A model generated the notes under the pieces. The model saw nothing but the letters and a program-made list of their open reading frames with translations, was not told the DNA's origin and did not search any database. A DNA stretch of 64,000 nucleotides from Ciona intestinalis (taxonomy: Eukaryota; Chordata; Ascidiacea; Phlebobranchia; Cionidae), in the NCBI RefSeq assembly GCF_000224145.3, contig NC_020173.2:4836261-4900260 (forward strand). Direction: 5' to 3'. Position 1 is the first letter of the stretch. Each line of letters opens with the position of its first letter. Positions 13,435 through 24,700 of the stretch are shown in pieces. A program made the position numbers and the translations under genes.

Positions 13435-13620
13435 TAGTAGGGTGGGGGAAGATGGGACAGCTTTAGCACATAATATAAAAACATCCGAATGGAGTTCTTA
13501 ACAATTAACAACGGTCTATGGGGGGATTCGGTTTTAAAATTCTTTGAATGTTCTTTGTTTACTACTGAATGGGACGAGAAAATGGAATAAAAAGGTGTCC
13601 CATCTTCCCCCACCCTATCC
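13435..13620 (+). mobile_element. MITE-like element, copy 3 (nearly complete)
   Basis: Left end TAGTAGGGTGGGGGAAGATG, right end GGTGTCCCATCTTCCCCCAC followed by CCTA. The two ends are inverted repeats over about 25 bases. The interior has the 'tttagcacataatat' block and the 'tttgtttactactgaatgggacgagaaaat' block. This is one of the best-preserved copies in the window. Confidence 0.85.
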
Positions 13621-14670
13621 TATAACATATTCGGTTAAACGCACTGAATACAAAGTCGTCTTGTTCATGAAACGTAGTTTAGGATAAATGTATTACCAGA
13701 TTTTGCTTGAATACAGAGTCGCGTCATCTATACAGAATTATAAAACGGACTAACATATTTAAACCGATAAAAGCTACGGCTAATTATTTGCTTAGTTTTT
13801 AACCAGCGATGAAGTAGAAACACTCGGTTCTACAATATAAAGATACAAACTCACTTTTAACGTTGCCAATCCAAAGCTGCATCGGCGGCTGTCACTCAAG
13901 GCATCTTCATTCGTGAGCGAGATAACATTGATGTGATTTAAACACAAGACTTTAAACGTTTAAATGAATTAGTTTTTAAATTAACCATCTGTAAATCAAA
14001 CCTTAAACATTAGTACAATAAATAGTTAGCTTACAATGCCCATATATTGCATATTCAATACTAAAACAATCCCTTATAAAAACCTTGCTGATGCCCTCAC
14101 TTAACTACACTATAAATTCCAACTTCCTTAGCGCCAACTTCTCTTCCTAAACGTGGCAAAGTCAAAAGAATTCCTGCCACAAACTCACAAGAGAAAAAAA
14201 AACGAAAACGTGTTGGTCACGTGGAAAGCTGGGAACTGATTGGTTAATTGCTTGCAGCAACGTTGGTGATTGCGACGTAGCCATGCTAAATTGAATCTCG
14301 CGCGAATTCCAGCGCCCAGTGCTGCCTTTTAGAAATATCTATGCGCGAGTGTCGTGATAGGATTTGATGGGCAGTTACTTTACACCAGGTAACACTGAAA
14401 TGTATTTAGAGCAACAGCGGATTGTGAAAATTACAGCAATAATTATTTTTGTCGGAATTCCTGCAACTTGTGTGAATACGCAGTGAACATTCAAGTCACA
14501 ATATACTACACTGTTAGTTATTCGCTGTACGAAATATAAGCTACAAAAAACTATACAAATGTCGATGTATTTAACAATGCAGATTTTTAACTGAGAGAAT
14601 CGTAAACTTTGTATTAAAACGTAGTTATTGATACCTCGGTATTATTGATACCTTGGTACTCTTTATCAGT
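13621..14670. other. Intergenic, no feature recognised
   Basis: AT-rich sequence without a supported ORF, RNA gene or complete repeat. Confidence 0.3.
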
Positions 14671-14905
14671 AGGGCGTCGTGGTGAAGTGGTTAGCGCGCC
14701 TGCCTGTAACCCAGAGGTAATGGATTCAAGGCACGTTACTGCTACTATTGTGGCTGTGAGTCTCTTTGGACAAGACACTTACACTATTGTGGCCGTGAGT
14801 GTCTTGTCTTGGGACAAGACACTTACAGTATTTCTCCAATTCAGTGGTCACTAATGGATTGTCCAAATTAGCCATACAAAAAATAATCGCCCACAAGCAT
14901 ACATG
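14671..14905 (+). mobile_element. tRNA-derived SINE, copy a
   Basis: The head is tRNA-like: an A-box-like 'ggtgaagtggttagcgcgcc' and a B-box-like 'ggattcaaggc'. It is followed by a body with 'ggacaagacacttac' (present twice, an internal duplication) and 'ccaattcagtggtcactaatgg', then 'ttgtccaaattagcca'. The same head recurs at 63.84 kb and, reversed, near 59.85 kb. Confidence 0.75.
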
Positions 14906-14974
14906 CGTAAATAAACTAGAACAAGGTGTATGAAATTCTGTATTACGTATAACAACTTTCGTTTCCCGTTCGAA

Positions 14975-15045
14975 ACTGTTCAAAACAAAGTCAGAAAATA
15001 TGGTATTTAGGTGCTAACGGTATCCCATCTTACCCCACATTACCA
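14975..15045. repeat. Degenerate MITE-related end
   Basis: 'ctgttcaaaacaaagtcag' followed by 'gtatcccatcttaccccac' matches the right-end half of the diverged MITE subfamily, in reverse. Confidence 0.45.
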
Positions 15046-15317
15046 CATCCAAAGCTTGCTATTCTGGCTAAATTGTTAGTAATAATATTCTACGAAAAAT
15101 ATTAATGAAGTAGTCATATATTATAAAATTATATTTTTTGAAATCCTTATTATTTAATTTGCGTGGTCCTTCCAACGTAAAGTTTTAGATTTTATCACGA
15201 CGGACCGAAAATGGCCGCTAAAATATCCGCTTTTTATACTATATACTTTGATCATCTAGGTAAGAATTGGTATTGGCGTCTGATTCTGATCAAACTGTTG
15301 ATTTTGGAACGATAATA

Positions 15318-16161
15318 ATGGATTCTACACCAAATGACGAACTCAAGGGACGGAATTACGCTATCGTAAGGTAAAGTATTGTTATGTGCCACCAGTTTTA
15401 TATTTCTTTCGATACCCCAAAAATGCGAATGTAATCGAAACCATGTTAAAAATGTTTGAAATTCTTCTGTATATATTTCAGATATAAGCCAAAAGCAGCG
15501 AATGCGTCTGATGACCCAGTACCTGATTATATGAATTTGCTAGCTATGATATTCAGCATGTGTGGTTTAATGCTAAAGGTAAATCAAGTTATCTAAATTA
15601 CGGAGTTTTTCATCATAATCGAAAAGAATATCTACTTTTTTATTCTTAAAATCAATACTGCTAACATATCATCGAGCACCAATCGGGTGTTTTTTTTTGG
15701 ACAAGAGCAAAATGGCGAATATTCTCACCAAGATGCAGATTGTGCCAACTGTTGGAAATATATTTCTTAATTGTAACCCAACTTCAAACTTCTACAGATT
15801 AAATGGTGTGCCTGGTGTGCGGTATTTTGTTCACTCATAAGCTTTGCTAATTCTCGTTCTTCAGAAGACAGCAGACAAGTTTTAAGCAGCTTCATGTATG
15901 TAGTAAATGTGTAGCTTTAATGTAACTTAGCGTGTTAATTTATAACAGGATTTAACTTGTTCTGTTTTTAAAATTAACACTTTATGTTCATCCCAGAAAA
16001 CTTTGTCACAGACATTTTCACTTTTTTGCTTGTGTTTAGACTGTAGTATGACTACTGTACAATAAATGTGCTTCTAAATTGTCTTTCTTTTCAGGCTCTC
16101 TGTATCTGCCGTTGTGATGACATATCTTCAAAACCCAGCACCTATGGTTACACCATGGTGA
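15318..16161 (+). CDS. WDR83OS: Asterix (WDR83OS), PAT-complex subunit
   Basis: Asterix is a small ER membrane protein that pairs with CCDC47 in the PAT complex, which shields polar transmembrane segments during multipass protein insertion. Four exons: 15318-15370, 15482-15578, 15798-15895 and 16095-16161. All introns are GT-AG and the total is 315 nt (104 aa; the human protein has 106). Visible family motifs are [18 protein letters not shown], then [34 protein letters not shown], and the end SYLQNP-like [13 protein letters not shown]. Three hydrophobic segments lie at about residues 36-54, 55-72 and 83-98. The start is the first ATG of the exon and gives the family's usual length. AATAAA hexamers follow the stop, near 16.19 kb. 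LSM4 begins about 460 bp downstream on the same strand. Confidence 0.95.
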
Positions 16162-16621
16162 CACACATTTGCTTGTTGTGCCCATTCAATAAATGTGCAA
16201 CATCTCATTTTTCGTTACTGTACATTGAAAGAGTACAGACCAAAGTTTATCAAGATCTTGTGTAATTGTTCGTTTTCTATCACATAATAAATGTACTTTG
16301 CTGCGTTAGATAAATTGCAAATAAATAGTTGATGATCGTTTATTTATTTTAAACATGAAACAAAACCCTGTTGTCTTTTTACCTTTGCAGACCAGAATAT
16401 TTTATTTCCGTCTTCGGTACGTTGTCGACAATTTTTTGTCGAATAGTTTTAAATTCTCGTCACGAATATTTTTGTATATTTTTTTGTCTGTCCGGATCTT
16501 TCTTTATTCGATGCCAAAATATTATTAGTTCCTGAAGATATCTATGAATTTACGACGACAAACGCGCGATTTATTTTGGTTGTGAATATTCCTTGTATGC
16601 TGTGTTGTTTAATCAGTCAAA

Positions 16622-17957
16622 ATGGTAAGTACGCTTATTTAATAATGTTTTAACGTAGCAAGAACGATAAAGCTCTGTATAAATTAATGTTTTAAATATT
16701 TTTTGCCCATTTTATTACTCAAACCTAACTTAACTTGTTTTTTAGCTTCCGTTATCGCTGTTAAAAACTGCCGTCAATCATCCAATGGTAAGTAATGATA
16801 AAACTGGCAAAATAGCTTTCGGTGCTAGTGAAGAATCCTCCCCCACCTTATTTGCCAATCACTAACCCCTATAACAACTAACTACTAACCCCTATAACTA
16901 CCCCTAGGGGGTTAGTGGTTAGCAAATAAGATAGGGGGGGGGGGGGGGGAGATTCTTCACTAGCAGTTAGCACCGCTATAACCACTAACCATCAACCCCT
17001 AACTACCATTCCACCAACCTCTAACACTTTCAATAGCCTATTCTGCTATGTACCATAAGATTCTTCACTGGTGCTTAGCTTTCTTATGTATTTGGTGTTG
17101 TTGTGCACCTGTGTCTCTAAATAACTGGATCAATTTTTTTAGTTGGTTGAGTTAAAAAATGGCGAAACTTACAACGGTCACTTAGTGAGTTGCGATAATT
17201 GGATGAATATTAATCTTCGGGAGGTTATTTGCACTTCAAGGGTGAGCCTATTTTCCTTATAATATAAAAGCTTGGTGCTATAGCAGTGGTTTGATCTCTA
17301 GCTTTTAGACCAGAATATATGGGTTCAAAGCTTGAAGTGGTCACAAATCAGTTGTCCAGGTTGTCAGAATAGTGGTTCGGTTAATATAAAACTAGATTTT
17401 TGTGGTAATAGTTGAAATGGAAGTTAAAATAACATGTTGCTTAGAGTTGGGTCATTGTTTAGTTGTTTTAAATTATCAGTGATTTAAATATGCATTGTAT
17501 CGTATGCATACTGTATAGGATGGCGACCACTTTTGGAGAATGCCAGAGTGTTACATCAGAGGAAGTACCATTAAATATTTAAGAATTCCTGATGAAGTGA
17601 TTGATATGGTAAAGGAAGACTCTATGAGCAAAGGAAGGGGTCGTGTGGGGCCAGGACGGGGTAGGGGAAAAGGTAAAAAATGAAATATCTTGTTAAAGAA
17701 GCGTGTACTCTTTTTTGGCTGCTAAAACACCCCTTTTGCTCAGTATTTTAATAACAGCCATATAAGAGCCCTCGTTCTTTGCAAAATTGAGATGGCCATG
17801 AAATACACCTCTGGGTTGCCCATGTGAAGTATACACAAACAACAATTTTAATTAAACCTTGTTTATTCCAGCTGTGTTTGGTGGGAGAGGCAGAGGTGGA
17901 TCAGGACAAGGAAGAGGAGGGGCAAAAAAATCTTCCAGAGGAAAATCAAGAGAATAA
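16622..17957 (+). CDS. LSM4: LSM4, U6 snRNA-associated Sm-like protein
   Basis: LSM4 is a ring subunit of both the nuclear LSM2-8 (U6 snRNP) and cytoplasmic LSM1-7 (mRNA decay) complexes. Five exons: 16622-16624 (only the ATG), 16746-16787, 17143-17241, 17519-17672 and 17872-17957, summing to 384 nt (127 aa). The Sm1 part reads [20 protein letters not shown], followed by [13 protein letters not shown]; the Sm2 part includes [19 protein letters not shown]. The tail is an RGG-type sequence ([25 protein letters not shown]) as in other animal LSM4 proteins. The slightly short length compared with human (139 aa) comes from the tail. It is convergent with GAK, with stops about 775 bp apart. Intron 2 carries a fold-back element and intron 3 a degenerate SINE-like stretch. 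Confidence 0.96.
16821..16975. mobile_element. Fold-back element in LSM4 intron 2
   Basis: About 150 bp with inverted ends: GCTAGTGAAGAATC at 16824-16837 and its exact complement GATTCTTCACTAGC at 16951-16964. Inside are repeated 'actaacccctata' units, a further inverted pair around 'ttatttgc/gcaaataa', and a run of about 16 G. Related 'ttcttcact(a/g)g' pieces with 'ccactaacc' blocks occur at 16.98-17.08 kb and at 56.1-56.22 kb. Confidence 0.7.
17278..17375 (+). repeat. Degenerate SINE-like fragment
   Basis: 'tatagcagtggtttgatctctagc', 'tgggttcaaagcttg' and 'agtggtcacaaatcagttgtcc' follow the order of the tRNA-headed SINE but are strongly eroded. It lies in LSM4 intron 3. Confidence 0.35.
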
Positions 17958-18731
17958 TCATGATCTGAAACTTTGCTAAAAATCGTGACCACATTTAGAA
18001 GCAAAGATTTGATTCCATTCGATTCAACGCACTGTAGAATCAATGTTCTGTTATGACAGTTCGCCTTCTTTTAGAAAAATGTTTTTCTTTCTTTTTTCTC
18101 TATATTCAATTATAGTCTCATTTAAAAATGGCAGTGCAAAAAGATCACTTTTCAAATATGAGTGCACCAAAATCCATACTGCCTCTGTAGATAACCAATT
18201 TCAAATATTCCACTAGTCCCACAGATCCAAGGTTGTTGTTTTAATAATGACCTTAAGTGCAAGTTATATATAAATCACACAACGCACTGTACTACAATTA
18301 AACTAACATGTAGCTGAACAATAATATCACCTACCTGTAAGGATATATATAACGGAGAGTAATCGACACTATTGCACAAACACGCTCTAAAATAAGTGTT
18401 CAAACAATAAATAGAAAATTGGATCTCCAGTGTTCGTTATTAAGAACAAGAGCTAAATAAACAACGGAAAATGAAGATATTGGCAAAAAAGCATATAGAG
18501 CTTAAATCAGATTTTCTTAACATATGAAACAAAAGCTGCTTGCAGGTTGTCTGTATCGTGGTTCCTTCTCAATTGTGTACAGTTCTTGCTCAAGCCAAAT
18601 GCCTTTTTGTATTTACACTTTGCACTAGCAGGATATTTCTTGATTGCTGGTGGACTGTGGTGTGTGCCCTTACATAGCAAAGTGACACATCCACTTTGGT
18701 TAGATTAAATCCAGAATTGATTAGATTAAAT
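17958..18731. other. LSM4 / GAK convergent intergenic region
   Basis: Holds the 3' UTRs of LSM4 (+) and GAK (-). No other feature is recognised. Confidence 0.4.
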
Positions 18732-21700
18732 TTAAAACAGAGCCTGCATTCCCTTCTCCTCAAATTCTGCCCATGCATCACTCAGCTCAATGAAAATAAG
18801 CTTTGCATATTCTTCATGTGGTTTTCCAGTTGCTTTGTCAGGATGAACAATCAAACAAGCTTTTCTGTAAAATTTCTTAACCTGAAAGTAACAATTTGGA
18901 ATCAAATAACAGAAATAATTTTGAAGGTGTTTTTAAAATAGGGTAATAACAATACACCAGAACGTAGTAGCTTAAATGCTTCTGAATCTTTAAACCTGTG
19001 TCTTAATTTCTACTATAACTTTAAAACAAACCATATATTCTGGGTATACCAATAACTTAAGGGTCTCTGGTCATTAAAGCTATTTTGTTAGCATAGTAAT
19101 TTAGTTTAATCCTACATCATTTGGTTGTACAAGTTGATGAATACCGCAGGCCTTCCATTTAGTTTCTCCTTCCCATAATACAGTATGTAAAGTTGAAATA
19201 AGAGCCCTTATGTTCCTTTCCTTGCCCTCAATCCAGTTTATAATCTAAAAATAAAAACATTATGAATGTAATTTACTTTATCATCGCGTGGTTGGAAAAC
19301 GACAGTCGCTAAACACGAATGTTTTTTTTTATACACCTCATTATAATATATTATAATTTGTGTTCACAAGTAAACAACAATAATCATATGACCTTTTTCC
19401 TGTAATTATATTTTAAAGTAAAAAAACAAAAGTTGACGATACATCACCTTTGCTTTTTCAGGGTCAAGTTGTGAGGTCTGAGCTTCACGTTTCAGATCAG
19501 CTAATTTCCTTCTTGTTTCTTCTTTCTTTGTTGCTGTGAAGCCACTGCTGCTGAGGAGATCATCAAATGCATTTTCCTTCACTTGTGGCTTGACATCTAT
19601 AAATAAAATGCCATGGATCCATTAGAATAAGTTATATAAGAAAAAATGTATGCATGAATGAGATAATTTGATACATACTTGATTTCCAGTTTTGAGAAGA
19701 GTTTGAGAAATTCGTAAAGTTGTAACTGGGTTGACTTTTCTGTGGTTGTGGGGCCGGTTTGTATGGTTGGTAGTTACCACCCATTGGTGCCTGTGGTCGT
19801 GCTGCAGATGACATGCTTGGCTGTTGCATTTGGGTGGCACGAGGGAATTGCTGGGCATTCGTGGTAGGTTGGGGGGTCTTGCTAAAGTTTCCAAACTGGG
19901 AAAATGGGTCATATGCTTGTGGCTTGCTTTGTGGTGCTGCTGGTCGCTGTGGTTGGTTGGTTGAGAGGTTTTTAACAGGATCTGCCCAACCTGACATTAG
20001 GTCTGGTTCACTGGGTTGGTTTGGTTTGGACTGGGTGGTGAATCCAGGAGCAAATGGATCAAACATGTTGTTTTGAGGTTGGGTGGTAGGGGCAGGCTTG
20101 GGAACTTGAGACGGAACTTGTGGGTTGTTAGAAAATGGATCAAAAGTATCAAAATCATTGAACATATTTTCACTCTGTGCTTTAGCAGGGGGGGCTTGTT
20201 GGGGTGGGGAAGTAAATGATGAAAATGGGTCAAAAGTTCCGGAATTTGCAGGTGTCTCATTGGCGCCACCTAGCAGATCTGGCTCCGTTGTTTGAGCAGC
20301 AGATTCTTGGTTTCCGATGCCCGACAATAAATCAAAGTTGGTGGGGAAATGAGATGATGCAGTTTGTGATTCATTCACGGGAGCGGATGATGATGATAAG
20401 CCAAGCAAATCAGCTTCAGCGTGATCATTCATGAGAGTGGTGGAATCTCCATTAAAAAGATCTGCTGGACAAGTTGTCATTTAATTTTACATAATATACA
20501 GCACAATAGAGTATATATGCTCTTTTATAGTAATGTTGGGGTATAATGGAATAGAATTACTTCTTAAACATATTTATATAATAGCGAAGTACATAAGTAT
20601 AGTGTATACGCGACTTTTTTAAAGAAATCAAGTTAAAAACCACTGAAGGAATATTAATACTGTTCGTAGTCCAATATTCCCAATATTTAAAAACGTTTTT
20701 AATTAAAATTATTTTTAATTTAAGTAATACCTGGTGCAGAGGTTCCATTTTTCTGCAGCTCACTTTGTGCCGGGTCATTCACATTATTCTCTTCATCATG
20801 CCAATCTAATGTCTCAAACACATTACTACTTGACCTCTGTTCACCATCAACTGAGGTGTTGGTGTCAGGTTTACTACCTTTTTCTTGGTTAATATTGGAA
20901 AGAGTGTAAGTGAGAGAAGGCTTCACATCATATTCTTCGTGGCCTGTGGAATCAAATTTTTATAAAATGAACTTCAAGGCAATTATTTATCCAAAATTAA
21001 CCGATGTAATCGGCCCAATATTTATATTAATTGATTTATGGTGTGTTATTGTTATACTAAACAGTTTAAAAAATGAATCAGTTTCTGTGTCATTTGCTTT
21101 GCTTTAGAAAAGTATAGTTATACATAGGTATAGGTATAGTTATAAAGTACCATGATATTGATATGATGTTCATTGCGGGTTTTCTGTTTCATGCACATTA
21201 TGCCTGTTTAGAAGTTACAACATACAATATAATGCTCTCACCGAATTTTTGCAGGACTTCACTTTGTTCTTCCCTAGTCGAAAACAAGAGCTTTGGATTC
21301 AAACCTTTTGGTGACAAACCCTCCCATAAGTTAGTGGTGTTGGTATTACGGTCAGCATGTACTTCAACATGTAATGTCACACAAAATCCTTCTGGGTATT
21401 TCTCTTGTATATCACACGCATCTAAATCATATCTGAAAACAGAAAACAGGTGTGTTTACAGCTGGGGCTGCGTTTAACAGGTTTAAACAAAAAGCTTATT
21501 TATTTTATAGCCAGTTCAATTTTAAAAATAATCAACATAAACATTTAAAAAAAAACAAAAACACAAAAATACTACTTTAAAAAAACGGTGCATGAAAAAT
21601 GGGATAAAATAACAATAAATAATGGGTTGTAAATTTCTACATTATCAAAACACGCAAAAATTTGCATAAGGAAACCTAACGAACTTATTTTTTAACACTC

Positions 21701-24700
21701 ACGTTCGGAAATGTACTTTTGTAGCATTGATTGGAACAAACCCAGTGTTGAATTGAAGCTGGAACATCTTGATGCCGGTTTGTTTTGCTTGCAATGCGAG
21801 CTTTCCACCCAATATTTGCCTCGCATGGTAAACTGACAACGTGATATCAGGGCCCACTGACCCACCAACCTCAGCCCCAACGTCTATTGTTACTTTTTCC
21901 TCTGCGTCTGTGAAACCCCTAAAAAGGTCCAAAATATGATTACGTTTAGGATTGGAACTTATTAAGAGTTTTTATACTTTGAAATGCGATGTAAATAGTA
22001 TATTAGTATAGTTTACAGAAGTTGCAAAAAAAAATATTTCTTCTATTATATAGCTTGCAGAAGTTGCAAAAAAATTCATTTCTATTAAAAAAAATATTTT
22101 TAACCTTACCTCATTGATTCATAATCAGCAGATGTTGTCAAGATACGAGACTCGCCGACGTAAACCTCACAGAAAGGTCGGCATCCGTTTCTCATCCGGT
22201 TGAAAAGTGGGACTGGTGATAGTTCCACCTGTTTAATGGTCACACGGTGGGAATGGGGAAAAGGTGTGGAAGACTGGTTTGGTTTCTGTGCTTCTTTCAT
22301 GCTGCATATATATTCAACATATCTGGAAAAATGAATAAATTTTGAAGTTAAATGTAATTTCATAATAAAATTAAAAATAAAAATACACACACAATGTTCC
22401 TATTTAAAAACACTTGTAAATTTCTTAGTAAAAGTAAAGTAATAGTAATTAGTAATGTGGGGTAAGATGGATAAATAAATGCTATTTCATGATAAAACCC
22501 AAAACAAATAAAACAGACAATTCCCTATATTATATAATCGTGTTTTTCTTAGTAGTAATTAGTAATACCTTAACTATATTTTTATAAAAAAAGTTATAAT
22601 GACAAAAAAGTAAAAATAAATTTAATACCATTTGATCCAATAGATTAACCCATAATATTGTAAAAAGTATGTAAACTTCCTTTATGCACACCTTTTATAT
22701 GAAGGACTTATACCAGGTGGCATTCTTTTAATACTGAACATGAAGAGAGATGAATCTGCCGTGTTGAATAGTCCACACATTACCAACACAGAACAAGCAA
22801 CCACTGCTGACTGAGCTTTACCATCCTGTAATAAAAAGGTAGATACAACTAAATAAATGAATTAACTTGCTTTACCTTGGTGTGCATGGGAAAACGACAG
22901 CACACACACAGTCTGACTGGGCAATTTACGGTATGTTATTCTCACTAATCTATCATATCTACAAAAAAAGGCATTAAATGTTTCTCTAAAGAAAAAATAT
23001 ATAAACAAATATTGTTAATACAAATAATACAATATATAATTAATATTGACTTTAAACTTACAGTGCAGTGTATAACAGCCACATTAAGCGGGTCTTTCTT
23101 CAGCCATTGTATGATATGTTTACAAAGTGTGAAGAGATTTTTTAAAGTAGGTGCATGTTTGGCTTGCCAGCCCATGTTAACAACTCGGTGGTGGAACCTG
23201 GAAGATGTCAAGATATATTAAAAAAAATAATCCACACAACTCTCAATTATTTTCTAAAAATATTTTTTCAAATCTTAAAAAAAAGCATTTTTAAATATGA
23301 AGAGGGAAATACTTTTTAAAATTCCAGGTATTATCTACAGTTCTACACCCTTTTGTATTGGGGTAATAAAGAACACTGCCTAAAAGACACTGGATTACTC
23401 CTTATGCTAAATCAAAGTAGAAAAATATGAAGTGGAAAATCAAAACACCACCCAAATCAATACTTTTACCAGGTTCTAGTAGACAGGAAACTTAATTATA
23501 AAGAAGAACTAATACAATTAATCGTGCGTACCTTGCAGAGTCATATTGCCTGGTGGATAAATTGTAGACAGCATAATGGTCTCTGTGCTTTGCATCAAGG
23601 TAAGCACAAACTGTCTCAATATTATTCTTGTATGTTGCTTCCATGCCTTCAGCAGGGTACGACATCACTAAATAAAATTGAAAACTGTTAACACATATGT
23701 ATAGTAGGGTGGGGGGGAGATGGGACACCCTTTTATTCTACTAGTGTCATTTGGTAGTAAACAAAGAACATTAAAAGAATTATAAAACCGCATCCTCAAG
23801 ACTCCCATATAGACCGTTGTTAATTGTTTAAAACACGATCAGAATATTTAAAAAATATCAGAATATTTAAAAAATATGTGTTAAGACCCATATAGACCAT
23901 TGTTAATTGTTTAAAACACGATCAGAATATTTAAAAAATATGTGTTAAGACCCATATAGACCATTGTTAATTGTTTAAAACACGATCAGAATATTTAAAA
24001 AATATGTGTTAAGGGTGTCCCGTCTTCGTGTTACAGGAGTCCCATGATCCTTCACAGTACTGTATATTTTTTTAACATACATTTTTTGTCCACTATTTTA
24101 AAATGATATGGGGTCAAATGATGATAAATTCAGTTGTACAAAACACAGCGGGAAAAACATGTAGAATGGGTTTAAAGCTTATCAATATAACCTTGGTTTA
24201 TTGTTAATTATAAATATTGATCTGGTCATCCGTCATTAATTACAATCGGCCAAAACTTTAATAGAAATGGATTTAAATCAGCAAAATACACTATCTCATT
24301 TTTCTGCATTATAAAAATGACAAAGACTGACAGAAGCAGATGTCTGCCAGATAATTCAGCACAAAATTCATAATTATTCCAATCATTAAACAGATGCTGT
24401 TGTTTACTTAAATTTTTCTCAAAACATAAACATACTAAGAAATGCATTGGAAAGACCTTACCTGCTAACTTAGACGTGATGTAGGTCACATCAAGATCAG
24501 ATTTTGCGTAACTGGCAACTGACTGAACAACTTTACTTGACGTATCTTTAATATTTGTCAAGAGTTTGCCAGCCCCACCTTTCATCATGCTAAACAACCC
24601 AGCATTCTCGTTATTTCCACCTGAAACAAATACATCCGTAGTTTAGTGGCTATTATATGTATATGCTGTTGCCACTAGGTATATAAGTCTGAGACATGAC

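Noticed and set aside
15318-17957. WDR83OS-LSM4 operon
   Set aside because: About 460 bp lies between stop and start, with AATAAA hexamers just after the first gene. Spacing is not tight enough to propose co-transcription.
19813-20434. Plus-strand ORFs opposite the large GAK exon
   Set aside because: Antisense shadows of the 786-nt disordered-region exon.
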